Below are positions 8,472-19,100 of a DNA stretch of 64,000 bases, piece by piece. Where the stretch lies: the NCBI GenBank assembly GCA_016703645.1, contig JADJBR010000007.1, forward strand, positions 558,001 to 622,000, given 5' to 3'. The position numbers were made by a program, and so were the translations under genes. The notes beneath the pieces were generated by a model. That model worked only from the letters and a program-made list of their open reading frames with translations, did not search any database and had not been told where the DNA came from. The stretch comes from Zoogloea sp. (GTDB lineage: Bacteria > Pseudomonadota > Gammaproteobacteria > Burkholderiales > Rhodocyclaceae). The first letter of the stretch is position 1. The number at the start of each line of letters is the position of its first letter.

Positions 8472-9935
8472 ATGAACGAAACCGCCGCCCGCCATGTCAC
8501 CCTGGTCCGTGCCCTCGAGACCGCCGCACCATCCGACGCCACCTGGACTGCCGCCGATGCCGCCTGGGCCAGCCGGGCAGCGGCTGAAGTGGTGGGCGAA
8601 GGCGCCGACGCCGACCGCTTCCTTGCCCGCCGCGGCCAGCTGGCAGTGGAAAGGCTGGGTGATCGGGCCAAGGCCTTCAAACGTCTGGCCAGCGGGCGCA
8701 ACTGGCGGCCCTGGGTGGGCAGCGTGCTGGTGGCCCTGTCCTTCGCCCTGGGCGTCCTGATGGATGCGGTGGGCCCGACCCGCTACGTGAATCTGCTGGC
8801 CTTCCCCCTGCTCGGGCTGATCGTCTGGAACCTGCTGGTGTATCTGGGCATCCTCGTGCATGGGATCACCGACCCCTTCCGCAGCAAGAGACCGGGAAAG
8901 GGCCTGCTGCGGCGGGCGGTGGCACGCCTGGGTGGCGCGCTCCACGAGGGCATCCCCGATGCCGGCCAGGGCACGCCCGGCACCCGCTTCCGCGCCGAGT
9001 GGGCGCGGGTTTCCGCCCCGCTCACGGCCCGCCGGGTGGGGCGGGTACTGCACCTGGGTGCCATGGCCTTTGCCCTGGGCGCCATCGCCGCCCTTTACAC
9101 CCGCGGGCTGGTGCTGCATTTCCAGGCCGGCTGGGAAAGCACCTTCCTCGACGCCAGCCAGGTGCACCAGGCCCTCAGCCTGCTCCTCGGTCCGGCCTCG
9201 TCCCTCACGGGCCTGCCCATCCCCGACGCTGCCCACCTGGAAACCCTGCGCCTCCCCGAGAACCAGGGCGAGAACGCCGCACCGTGGATCCACCTTTTCG
9301 CCACCACCCTGGTCCTGACGGTGGTGCTGCCCCGGGCCATACTGGCCCTGCTCAGTGGCTTTGCCGCCCGGCACCTGGAACGGCACTTTCCCCTGCCCCT
9401 GACGGACAGCTACTTCCAGGGCCTGCAACGCAGCTACACCGGCCAGGGCGCCCAACTGCACCTGGTGCCCTACAGCTACGAACTCTCCCCGGCCACCGCC
9501 CTGCAGCTCAAGGAGGCCATCGTCAGCGCCTTCGGCCCCCGGGCCACCCTGCACCTGAGCCCACCCATCGCCTTCGGCGAGGAAGACACCCTGCCGGCCA
9601 GCGCCGCGCCCGGCGTGGGCACCACCCTCGCCGTGGCCCTGTTCAGCCTGGCCGCCACCCCCGAGGACGAGAACCACGGCAGCTTCCTCACTGCCCTCGC
9701 CGCCACCCTGCCCCCGGGCACGCCCCTGGCCGCCCTGGTGGACGAAGGCAGCTTCCTTGCCCGCTTCGCCGGCCAGCCCGAACGCCTGGAAGAACGCCGC
9801 CGCACGTGGACCCGCCTGTTCGAGAAGCACGGCATCGAACCGGCCTTCGTCAATCTCGACGCCGCCCCCGCCAGCGTGGCCGACAGCCTCACCCGACTCA
9901 TCGACCTCTCTGCCCGCAAGGAAGCCGCCCGGTGA
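8472..9935 (+). CDS. DUF2868 integral membrane protein
   Basis: Protein of 487 residues, resembling the DUF2868 family of unknown function. Hydrophobic segments occur near residues 80-125 (WVGSVLVALSFALGVLMDAV and LLAFPLLGLIVWNLLVYLGIL), 195-215 and 280-300. The C-terminal half looks soluble. The stop overlaps the GTG start of the next gene (GTGA), so the two proteins are translationally coupled and probably interact. This pair is commonly found together. It lies downstream of, and divergent from, the dmpK promoter region, with no evident link to phenol. Confidence 0.8.
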   Translation: MNETAARHVTLVRALETAAPSDATWTAADAAWASRAAAEVVGEGADADRFLARRGQLAVERLGDRAKAFKRLASGRNWRPWVGSVLVALSFALGVLMDAVGPTRYVNLLAFPLLGLIVWNLLVYLGILVHGITDPFRSKRPGKGLLRRAVARLGGALHEGIPDAGQGTPGTRFRAEWARVSAPLTARRVGRVLHLGAMAFALGAIAALYTRGLVLHFQAGWESTFLDASQVHQALSLLLGPASSLTGLPIPDAAHLETLRLPENQGENAAPWIHLFATTLVLTVVLPRAILALLSGFAARHLERHFPLPLTDSYFQGLQRSYTGQGAQLHLVPYSYELSPATALQLKEAIVSAFGPRATLHLSPPIAFGEEDTLPASAAPGVGTTLAVALFSLAATPEDENHGSFLTALAATLPPGTPLAALVDEGSFLARFAGQPERLEERRRTWTRLFEKHGIEPAFVNLDAAPASVADSLTRLIDLSARKEAAR

Positions 9936-11404
9936 CCCTTCAGCCCACCACGATCCAGCTCAGCCTCGTCTCCCACACCAACACCGGCAAGACCACCCTG
10001 GCCCGCAGCCTCATCGGCCGCGATGTGGGCGAGATCCGCGACGAAGCCCACGTCACCGCCCTGGCCGAATGCCACCGCATGATCGAAAGCGCCGACGGCC
10101 AGGTGCTCAATCTGTGGGATACGCCGGGCTTCGGCGACAGCGCCCGCCTCATCAAGCGCCTGCGCCTGCAGGGCAACCCGGTGGGCTGGCTGCTGTCCGA
10201 GGTGTGGGACCGCTGGCGCGACCGCCCCTTCTGGTCCAGCCAGCAGGCCATCCGCAACGTGCGCGAGCAGGCCGACGTGGTGCTCTACCTGGTCAATGCG
10301 TCCGAGAAGCCCGGCGAGGCCGGCTACGTGGCCCCCGAGATGGAAATCCTGGCCTGGATCGGCAAACCGGTGCTGGTCCTGCTCAACCAGCTCGGCGAAC
10401 CGCGCCCCGGCAACCAGGACGCCGCCGACGAGGCCCTGTGGCGCCGCCACCTGACGCCCTACCCCTTCGTGCGCCAGATCCTGCCCCTGGATGCCTTCGC
10501 CCGCTGCTGGGTGCAGGAGTTCGCCCTCTTCGACGCCGTCGCCCCCTGCCTGCCCGAGGCCAGCCAGCCGGCCTTCGCTCAGCTCGCCGCCGCCTGGCGT
10601 CAACGCCGCCTGGACACCTTTCACGCCGCCATGGCCAGCCTGGCCGACTTCCTCGCGCGCGCCGCCACCGACAGCGAAGCCCTGCCCGAGGCCGGCCTCG
10701 GTGGCACCCTGCGCCGACTCGGCGCCGCCATCGGCATCGGCTCAGCCGCCTCGCCCCAGGAACAGGCCATGGAAAACCTTGCCGGCCGCCTCGAAGCCGA
10801 GATCCGCCGCAGCACCGACCAGCTCATCGAGCTCCACGGCCTCGGCGGCCGCGCCGCCCAGGAGGTGCTTGACCGACTCGCCGGCGACTTTGCCGCCCGG
10901 GAGAAGATCGGCGAATCCAGTGCTGCCCTCCTCGGTGGCGTCATGTCCGGCGCCCTCTCCGGCCTCGCCGCCGACCTGGCCGCCGGCGGCCTGACCCTCG
11001 GCGCCGGTGCAGTCATCGGCGCCATTGCTGGCGCCGTCGGCAGCGCCGGTGCCGCCCACGCCGCCAACCGCCTGCGCGGCATCGACGACAACAGCCTGCA
11101 CTGGAGCGGCGACAGCCTCGAACGCCTGTTCACCGCCAGCCTGCTGCGCTATCTCGCCATCGCCCACTATGGCCGCGGCCGCGGCGAATGGCGCCAGACG
11201 CCCTTGCCCGAACACTGGCAGCGGCAGGTTGAAGAAGCACTTGCCGAGGTACGTGAAGAACTCGTAAAGGCCTGGCCGAACGGGAAAGATGAAGCGGCCA
11301 TGGCCGGGAGCCGGGAGCGGCTTGAGGCGCTGCTTACCCGCACCGGTACAGTGGTACTGCAGCGGCTCTATCCGCAGGCAGGCGAAGCCTTGAAACCTCA
11401 TTGA
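9932..11404 (+). CDS. GTPase with C-terminal DUF3482 domain
   Basis: 490 residues from the GTG at 9932, which overlaps the preceding stop. The P-loop reads SHTNTGKTTL (Ser in place of the usual first Gly). The switch motif DTPGFGD is intact, and the NKxD position is degenerate (LLNQLGE). The C-terminal part holds a long Gly/Ala-rich hydrophobic stretch (GGVMSGALSGLAADLAAGG onward, about residues 330-375), suggesting membrane association with its DUF2868 partner. The physiological role is unknown. The assignment rests on the motifs and the gene pair. A frame open far upstream is a shadow within the previous gene. Confidence 0.82.
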   Translation: MTLQPTTIQLSLVSHTNTGKTTLARSLIGRDVGEIRDEAHVTALAECHRMIESADGQVLNLWDTPGFGDSARLIKRLRLQGNPVGWLLSEVWDRWRDRPFWSSQQAIRNVREQADVVLYLVNASEKPGEAGYVAPEMEILAWIGKPVLVLLNQLGEPRPGNQDAADEALWRRHLTPYPFVRQILPLDAFARCWVQEFALFDAVAPCLPEASQPAFAQLAAAWRQRRLDTFHAAMASLADFLARAATDSEALPEAGLGGTLRRLGAAIGIGSAASPQEQAMENLAGRLEAEIRRSTDQLIELHGLGGRAAQEVLDRLAGDFAAREKIGESSAALLGGVMSGALSGLAADLAAGGLTLGAGAVIGAIAGAVGSAGAAHAANRLRGIDDNSLHWSGDSLERLFTASLLRYLAIAHYGRGRGEWRQTPLPEHWQRQVEEALAEVREELVKAWPNGKDEAAMAGSRERLEALLTRTGTVVLQRLYPQAGEALKPH

Positions 11405-11429
11405 CAAAGCCATTTTCGGTAGCTACATT
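11401..11429 (+). promoter_or_regulatory. sigma-70 promoter of brnTA
   Basis: TTGACA (11401-11406), 17-base spacer, TACATT (11424-11429): a near-consensus promoter overlapping the end of the GTPase gene. Transcription would begin about 11436, i.e. at or just inside the brnT ATG at 11432. Confidence 0.65.
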
Positions 11430-11431
11430 AA

Positions 11432-11701
11432 ATGGAAGTCGAGTTCGATCCGATCAAGAACATCGCCAATCAAGCGAAACATGGCGTATCCCTTGCTTTC
11501 AACTCCGAACTCGACTGGGATGCCGCGCTTGTGTGGATTGACGAACGATACGGATATGACGAAGTTCGCTTGATCGCCCTCGCACCCAAGACCAATACCC
11601 TGTACTACGTGGCGTTTGTGGATCGTGGTGAAACGCGCAGGATTATCAGCCTCCGCCACGCCACTCGCAGTGAGGTGACGCACTATGTCGAAAATCTCTG
11701 A
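11432..11701 (+). CDS. brnT: BrnT-family ribonuclease toxin
   Basis: Toxin of a type II toxin-antitoxin module, an RNase of the RelE-like fold that halts translation. The 89 residues open MEVEFDPIKNIANQAKHGVSL, which matches the family pattern of an acidic start followed by N-x-x-KHGVSF. R-R-I-I-S-L-R-H-A near residue 70 is the conserved catalytic segment. There is no ribosome-binding site before the ATG, and the promoter lies almost on top of it. It overlaps brnA by 17 bases in the normal toxin-first order. Confidence 0.92.
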   Translation: MEVEFDPIKNIANQAKHGVSLAFNSELDWDAALVWIDERYGYDEVRLIALAPKTNTLYYVAFVDRGETRRIISLRHATRSEVTHYVENL

Positions 11702-12077
11702 ACGTCCGGCCATCCACATGCCCAGCCTCGAAGAAGACGAGGCCATCAGGGCCGCGGCGATGAGCGACCCGGATGCCCTGCCGCTTACAACCGAACAACT
11801 GAAGGCCATGGTTCCGCTCAACTCCCTGCGCGGCCGCCCCAGATCGGCGTACAAGAAGGTTCTACTGTCCGTCCGCTACAGCCCGGAGGTCGTGGCTTAT
11901 TTCAAGGCCACCGGCGATGGCTGGCAGTCGCGGATGGACAGCGTTCTCCGTGAGTACGTCGAGCATCACTCCAAGGCAGGGTCCACATCCCTGCACGAGG
12001 AACACCGCGCATATGGATCGAACGACCCGGTAAGCGCCGGAATTTCCGGAGGGGTGGAACAAATGGAAGACGAATAA
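11685..12077 (+). CDS. brnA: BrnA-family antitoxin
   Basis: Antitoxin of 130 residues that neutralises BrnT and normally represses the operon. The C-terminal half carries the family signature [44 protein letters not shown], a ribbon-helix-helix-like DNA-binding and dimerisation region. The tail after residue 110 ([17 protein letters not shown]...) is longer than usual. Its stop codon touches the phosphoketolase remnant directly. Confidence 0.9.
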   Translation: MSKISERPAIHMPSLEEDEAIRAAAMSDPDALPLTTEQLKAMVPLNSLRGRPRSAYKKVLLSVRYSPEVVAYFKATGDGWQSRMDSVLREYVEHHSKAGSTSLHEEHRAYGSNDPVSAGISGGVEQMEDE

Positions 12078-12718
12078 TTGAACCGAACATCGCGGGCAAG
12101 CAATCGGAATGGCAGTGGCTCGATATCGATTCGGCGATCCGGCATTGCACGGCCGGGGTCGGCATCTGGGACTGGGCCAGCAACGACGACGGCAACCCCG
12201 ATGTCGTGATGGCGTGCGCCGGCGACGTTCCCACCCTGGAAACCCTGGCCGCCGTCACCCTCCTTCACGACTATGTGCCGGATATCCGAATCCGCCTGGT
12301 GAACGTCGTGGATCTGATGACCCTGCAGCCCGCCGCCGAACACCCTCACGGCCTCGACGACGAGGCCTTCGACGCCTTATTCACCCGCGACAGGCCCATT
12401 GTCTTCGCTTTCCACGGCTACCCCTGGCTGATCCATCGCCTCACCTACCGCCGCCACAACCACGCCAACCTCCACGTGCGCGGCTACAAGGAAGAAGGCT
12501 CGACCACGACGCCGTTTGACATGGTGGTTCTCAACAACATGGACCGTTACCAGCTCGCCCTCGATGCCATCCGCCGGATCCCGCGCCTGCGCGAGCTTGG
12601 GGCTGAAGCCGACGAGCGCTACCGCCAGACCATTGCCCGCCACAAAGCCTACGTGATCGAGCATGGCGAGGACATGCCCGAAGTGCGCAACTGGCGCTGG
12701 ATCACGGCAAAGTCGTGA
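12078..12718 (+). pseudogene. 3' remnant of a phosphoketolase gene
   Basis: The frame reads [20 protein letters not shown], then [49 protein letters not shown] and [19 protein letters not shown]. This is the C-terminal domain of xylulose-5-P/fructose-6-P phosphoketolase. Only about 213 residues of an enzyme that is normally about 790 remain. The N-terminal thiamine-diphosphate part is absent, and the frame merges into the end of brnA with no start or ribosome site. It is probably a decayed gene truncated by arrival of the brnTA segment, and not functional. An internal GTG at 12206 could start a 170-residue fragment, but nothing suggests it is used. Confidence 0.85.
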
Positions 12719-12850
12719 ACACGCCTTGGAGCAATGGCGGGCCGAACCGTCGGATACCCGGACGCCACTTTCCGCTTCAAGTGCAGAGGTCGACCGGGGC
12801 CCCACCCCGGCACTGACACGGACGGAATCGTCCGCCTGCCCCATCCCGTA

Positions 12851-12872
12851 TCTGTTTGCTGGCGCACAGACG
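12851..12872 (+). promoter_or_regulatory. stress-block palindrome upstream of the DUF3309 gene
   Basis: TCTGTTTGC-TGG-CGCACAGACG, an imperfect inverted repeat about 57 bases before the start at 12929. Similar sites lie at 22212-22231, 26517-26537, 26562-26583 and 27025-27043. Confidence 0.45.
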
Positions 12873-12928
12873 CGGGATGGGGCTCAAGTACGATCAAAGC
12901 AGCAATCCGCCCCCCTCAAGGAGACACC

Positions 12929-13087
12929 ATGTCCATCGGAACCATTCTGCTCATCGTACTGATACTGCTGCTCATCGGAGCAATCCCGAGCTGGCCCCAT
13001 AGCCGGAGTTGGGGTTATGGCCCCAGCGGCGGGCTCGGGCTGGTGTTGGTGATCGTGATCGTGCTGGTCCTGCTGGGCAGGATCTAA
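12929..13087 (+). CDS. DUF3309 small membrane protein
   Basis: 52 residues, almost entirely one or two membrane segments: IGTILLIVLILLLIGAIP, then WPHSRSWGYGPSGG and LGLVLVIVIVLVLLGRI. The WPHSRSWGYGPSGG loop is the DUF3309 hallmark. An AAGGAG ends five bases before the ATG. The function is unknown. Genes of this type are often stress-induced, and the palindrome upstream agrees with that. Confidence 0.88.
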   Translation: MSIGTILLIVLILLLIGAIPSWPHSRSWGYGPSGGLGLVLVIVIVLVLLGRI

Positions 13088-13094
13088 GCGCAAC

Positions 13095-13126
13095 CCGCCC
13101 CGGCCCCCTCAGGGCGGCCGGGGCGG
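13095..13126. terminator. shared hairpin between convergent genes
   Basis: CGCCCCGGCC and GGCCGGGGCG flank a short loop in the 45-base gap between the DUF3309 gene and the convergent NdvB-like gene. It is a strong GC stem without a T tract, possibly acting in both directions. Confidence 0.5.
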
Positions 13127-13132
13127 AGGCTT

Positions 13133-16100
13133 CTACAGCCATACGGCAACCTGGTGGGGCTGGCGGTCGTCCACCAGCGGAATGACACCATCACTCCGCC
13201 CCAGGCCATCCACGCTGAGGCCGGGCATCTGCCCCCCGGTGGCCCGGGATACGACGATGTGGAACATCGTTTCCCCGAAGCGGTAGCGGATCGTATAGCC
13301 TGGCCACGCCGCGGGCAGGCGCGGCCTGATGCGCAACACCGTGCCCTCACGCTGCAGGCCCAGCAAGGATTCGACAATCAGCCGATACATCCAGCCCGCG
13401 GCCCCCGTATGCCAGGTCCAGCCGCCACGACCGACATGGGGATGGCAGGCGTATACATCCCCCGCCATGACGTAGGGCTCCACCTTGTAGCGGGCCACCT
13501 CATCGGCCGTGCGGGCATGATTCTGCGGGTTGATCAGTGTCAGCAGTGCCCAGGCCCGTTCCGCATCACCCAACTCGGCGAAGGCCATCGCAGCCCACAC
13601 CGCCGCGTGGGTGTATTGCCCACCGTTCTCCCGCACACCCGGCACATAACCCCGGATGTAGCCGGGAGCCAGGTTTGACGTATCAAAGGGCGGGGCAAGG
13701 AGCTGGATCAGCCCGTCGGTCTCGCGAACAAGATGGGTATCGACCGCCTCCATCGCGGCCCGTGCCCGCAAGGCATCGGCGGCACCCGACAGCACCGCCC
13801 AGCTCTGGGACACCGAGTCGATCCGGCACTCCGGGTTTTCTCCGGCGCCCAGCGGCGTACCGTCATCAAAATACGCGCGGCGGTACCAGGCGCCCAGCGC
13901 ACTGCCGGCAGTCCCATCGCCGCCGTCCCAACCATGGGTCTCCAGATCGATGCGCAAGCGCGCCCCGTGATCGCGGCATTCGGTGGCGAAGTCCCCATCG
14001 CCCCGGGCTTCCGCAAGCCGGGCAAACTGGTCGAGCACCGCGTAGAGAAAGAAGCCCAGCCACACGCTCTCACCCTGGCCACCGATGCCAACCCGGCTCA
14101 TGCCGTCATTCCAGTCGCCGGACCCCATCAGAGGCAGGCCATGCTCACCGAAGCGCAGGCCATGGCGGATGGCCCGCACACAATGCACGTAGAGCACCGC
14201 CACCTCGCCGGACACCCCGGGCAGATCGTAGTAGGAGTCGTCGCCCGGACTCACCGGACGGCCTTCGAGAAAGCGCACCGGTTCATCCAGCACACCGGTG
14301 TCGCCGCTTGCGGTGACGTAGCGGCACACGGCCAGAGGCAGCCACAGAAAGTCATCCGAACAGCGGGTGCGCACCCCACGGCCCGTTGGGGGGTGCCACC
14401 AATGCTGCACATCGCCTTCCACGAACTGCCGGCTCGCCGCAAGCAACAGATGGGCGCGCACCTTCTCCGGCTCCGCATGAACCAGTGCCATCACGTCCTG
14501 CAGTTGATCGCGAAAGCCGAAGGCACCCCCCGACTGATAGTAGCCGCCCCGCGCCCACAGCCGGCAGGCCAGGGTCTGGTAGATCAGCCAGCCGTTGGCA
14601 AGCACATCCACCGACGGATCGGGGGTTTCGATCTGCACCGCGCCGAGGGTATGGCGCCAGTATGCCTGCACCGTGCCAAGTGCCTTGCGGGCCTCACCGA
14701 TGCCCCGGAAGCGCTCGGCCAGGCGCCCCGCCTCCTCGCTACCGGGCGCGACGCCGAGCCGAAAGACGACCTCCCGGGTCTGCCCCGTCGCCAACTCGAA
14801 GGTGGCCAGGATTGCGGCGCAGGGGTCCAGCCCACCGCCGACCCGCCCTGACAGGCGCTCGCGCCGCAGGGCGGCCGGGCTGCGCAGGGAGCCATTGCGG
14901 CCGATGAACTCGCAGCGGTCGCCCGTGAGGCTGCGCACGGGCTCGTCACTGTCGAAAAAGGCCACCTGCCCGGGAAAGTCGATGCTGTAAGCGTTGCGCG
15001 CGCACAAGACGCCGCTCTGCGGGTCGATCTCGGTCACCACGTGCATGGCCGACTTGTCCCGCAGATCGCCCAGCACCCATTCCACATAGCCGGTGGCCGA
15101 CAGGCGCCGGGGCGTTCCCGACTCGTTCCTCAGCCGGAGTATCGAGAACTTGACCGCTGCATCCAGGGCCACGAAGACCGTGAGTTCCGAGTAAATGCCA
15201 TCCACCCGCATCTCGAATACGCTGTAGCCGAAGCCGTGGCGAACGACACATGCCGCGCCAAGCCCCGCGGGCAAGGCCGTGGGCGACCAGAAATGGCCGG
15301 TCTCTTCATCACGCAGATAGATCGCCTCGCCGCCGGGGTCACCGAGGGGGTCGTTGTGCCAGGGGGTCAGGCGGAACTCATGGGCATTTTCACCCCAGGT
15401 GTAGGCGCTGCCGCTCTCGGAGACCAGGGTGCCGAAGTGGGGGTTGGCCAGCACGTTGCACCACGGCGCAGGCGTTGGCCGGCCGGGGAGCAGCTTGATG
15501 TGGTACTCGCGCCCATCCGCCGTGAAACCACCGAGTCCGTTGGGATGCCCCGAATCCTGGCCCGCCACCCCATTTGCGCCGTAGACATCGGGCCTGGGTG
15601 CGGGTCGGAACCGTGTCGGCACCAACATGGGCGTGCGAAGCTCCGCCAGCACCCGGTGGTTGAGCTGCTCGGCCAGCGTACCCCGACAATCGGAGATGAC
15701 AGCGCGGGCAATGGCCTGGAAAAGCAGCCTGTCCTCGGCGGAGATGTGCTCCACCGGCCGCACGAAGATGTTCCCGGCCTGCCCACCCGGACCGGGGCTG
15801 CTGCCCGATGCGACCAGGTCGATGATCTGCTCCTGCAGGCGTTGCCGGTAGCCGGCGTGATCCTCGTTCCAGATCACCAGGTCCACCGCCAGACCCTTCA
15901 TGCGCCAGTAGGCATGCGCCTGGACGAGCTGACGCACCAGCTCGATGTTGGCCACATCGCCGATCTGTAGCAGCACCACCGGCAGATCGCCGGAAATGCT
16001 GTAACCCCACAGGCCGGACTGGCCGCGGCGGTTGCGGACGAGGAGCGAGGCTTCGGCGCGCAAGGCCGGGCTGGCGTAAAGCACGGCGCCGGCAAGCCGG

Positions 16101-19100
16101 GCGTAGAGCTGGGCATCCGCCTCTACGGCGTTGATCTGTTGCAGCTCCACCTGACAGTGCGTCCACGCCAGATCGAAGACCCGATCGGCGAGATGGCGAT
16201 CGCGATACTTGCCCACCAGGCACCGGGCGAGGTCGCGGCTATCGGCCATTCCGGTAACGATATCGACGACGGCGGACTGCTCGGGCTCCAGGAAGAAGCA
16301 CTGGCGGATCGCAACGATCGGATCGAGTACCGGCCCATCACTGCCCGAAAGCGCACCGGAGGGATCCATGGCCCGGGGTGCGGCAGTACTTCGGGTGCGG
16401 CCGATGAAACGATCCCGGTCCGTCTCCCAGGACACCGCATCCACATCGACCCCATGCACGGTCATCAAGTGCAGCATCCACGGTATCGGCTCCTCCGGGG
16501 TACGCGGCCGGCGCATGCACAGGATGGCCTGTTGCTCCGGCAGGATCTCCGATTGCACGAACAGCTTGCTGAAAGCCGGGTGCAGCGCATCCGCGGCCTG
16601 TGGCGCAATCACCACCTCGGCATAGCTGGTCACCTCGATCTGACGACGCCTGGAGGATCGGTTGGTCAAGCGGACGCGGCGCAACTCGATATCGTCCTCC
16701 GGTGACACCACGATCTCCGTGCAGGTCTCTATCTCTCCCCCCTCCTCCAGCGCATCACGGCGACGGAATTCGGCCCGGCCTTCGGAGAGGATGGCCTCGT
16801 AGACCGTGGGCCGGCGACGCGTCGGCTGGAAGGCGGTGCTCCAGAAAGCGCCGCTGTCCACATCACGGACATAGCAGAAGGCGCCCTGCTCGTCGCAGGT
16901 GGCATCCTCCTGCCAACGGGTGACGGCCAGATCCCGCCAGCGGCTGTAGCCGCCACCGGCATGGGTCAGCATCACGTGGTAACGACCGTTGGACAGTAGC
17001 TGTACTTCGGGTACCGGCGTATCCGGCGTGTCGAAGATCCGCTGCGGCGTCGCCAGGGGCGTGGCCCGGGAATGCAGCTCGGACAGCTCCGCCGCGTGGG
17101 AGAAATAGCCCGAGGCGCGGGGAATGCGCTCCTGGAGCAGGGGCATCACGGCCTGGAACAGGCGCTCCGATTCAAAGCGGCGCTGCATCGGGCGATCCAG
17201 CACCAGCCAGGCCAGGGCCAGCAGGCTCATGCCCTGGTGGTGGGCCATGAAGGCGCGCACGATGACCCTTTGCTGCCCCCGGCGTTGACGCGTCGGGGTG
17301 TAGTCAATGGCCTCGAAGAAGCCGAAACCGCCGATGAAGCCTTCGGCCGCCAGGCGCTGCAGGTTGGCACAGGCGGCCAGCGGCTCCACCATCAAGGCCA
17401 TCACCGAGGCGTAGGGGGCCACCACCAGGTCTTCACCGAGCCCCCGCTTGAGCCCCAGCCCCGGCACACCGAAGGCACGATACTGGTAGTTGAGCTGGGT
17501 ATCGACCATGTTGTAGGCCGATTCGGACATGCCCCACGGCACGCCGCGCTGGCGGCCGTATTCGATCTGGCGCGCAACCGCCGCCTTGGCGGTCTGGTCG
17601 AGCAGGGTGCGCTCGTAGGTGGGCATCACCAGTTGCGGCATCAGGTACTCGAACATCGACCCGCTCCACGACAACAGTACCGGCTCGCCCCCCGCGCGGG
17701 TAAGCAGGCGGCCCAGTGCAAACCAGCTCTCCTTGGGCAGCGCCCCCTGGGCAATGCCGACAAAGCTGGCCAGCCGTGCCTCCGAGGCCAGAAGGTCGTA
17801 GCAGCTCGCATCCACGCGCCGATCCTGCACGTTGTAGCCGATGGCGAGGAGGTGACGGGAGGTGTCGAACAGGAAGTCATAGTCCATGACCGTCAGTTCG
17901 CCGGACCGGAATGCCAGGGCCTCGATGGTGGCCAGACGCTCGCGGGCTCGGGTGCTACCCTCCACCAGCGCTTCAATGACTCCCTCAAGCCAGCCTCGCC
18001 GCTCCGCACCGGGCTCGTCGTCAAGGCGACTGCGGATCAGAGGGCACAGTCGGGTATCAAGGGTGGCGAGTCCGCGCAGACTCGGCAGCCCCGCCTCCGC
18101 TGCGATCAGGGCTGGCAGCGTGTCGAGACCACGGGGTGGCTCGGCCAGCAGAAGCCATGGCGCAAGCCAGGTGATTTCGTCCTGTGCCAAACGAAGTTGC
18201 CGATGCAGCGCCAGCGACCAGCGTCGGGCTTCCGATGCGCTGTCGGTGGCAGCCTCCGGCACAGGCTCAATGCCTGCCAGCATGTCGGCAGCGCAAGCCG
18301 CCACACCACAAAGCACGGAATGCTGCGATGCCAGGGTCGTCGGCGGTGCCACAAGCGCCGCCGCGAGGGCCGCCCGGCAGGCCGACAGCTGCCTATCCCC
18401 GTCACGCCCCAGGACGCCATCCAGAATGCCCAGGACGTCGCCCAGGCCTTCAAAGGTACACGATGGGGCAACCGGTGCATCCGCCAGGGCAAGCAGACCC
18501 GCCCGCAGCGTCAGCAGATGGCCGGCGAGATTGCCGCTATCCACGGTGGAGACGTAAAGCGGTGGCAGGGGCTGCAGCGTCCGGGTGTCGTACCAGTTGT
18601 AGAAATGACCCCGATAGCGGGCCAGTCCGCCCATGCTCTGCAAGGTGTTCGCCGTGCGCTCCAGCAGCGAGCCACACGGGATGTAGCCGAAATCATAGGC
18701 TGCCAGATTGGCCAGCAAGGCCAGGCCCATGTTGGTCGGTGACGTGCGGTGGGCGATCGCCGCAACCCGATATTCCTGGAAGTTGTCGGGCGGAAGCCAG
18801 TTGTCGGGCGGGCCGACGAAGGCATCGAAATACGACCAGGTCTGCCGCGCCACCCTGCGCAGGAAGCGCGTCTGCTCCGTGCTCAGAACCGCCTTGCGGC
18901 CTGCCAGCGGCAGGCTGACCCACCAGGCGAGCGCCGGGGAGAGACACCACAGCAACAGTACCGGCGCCGCTGCGGGCAGCCCGGCCGGAACGTACACGGC
19001 AAGGCCCAGCGCGATGGTCACGGCCAAACCCGGCCCGGCCCTCATCTGCATGTAGGCGGCAGGGAGCCCGCCCCGGGCGCCGGCTGCGAACTTTCGCTCC

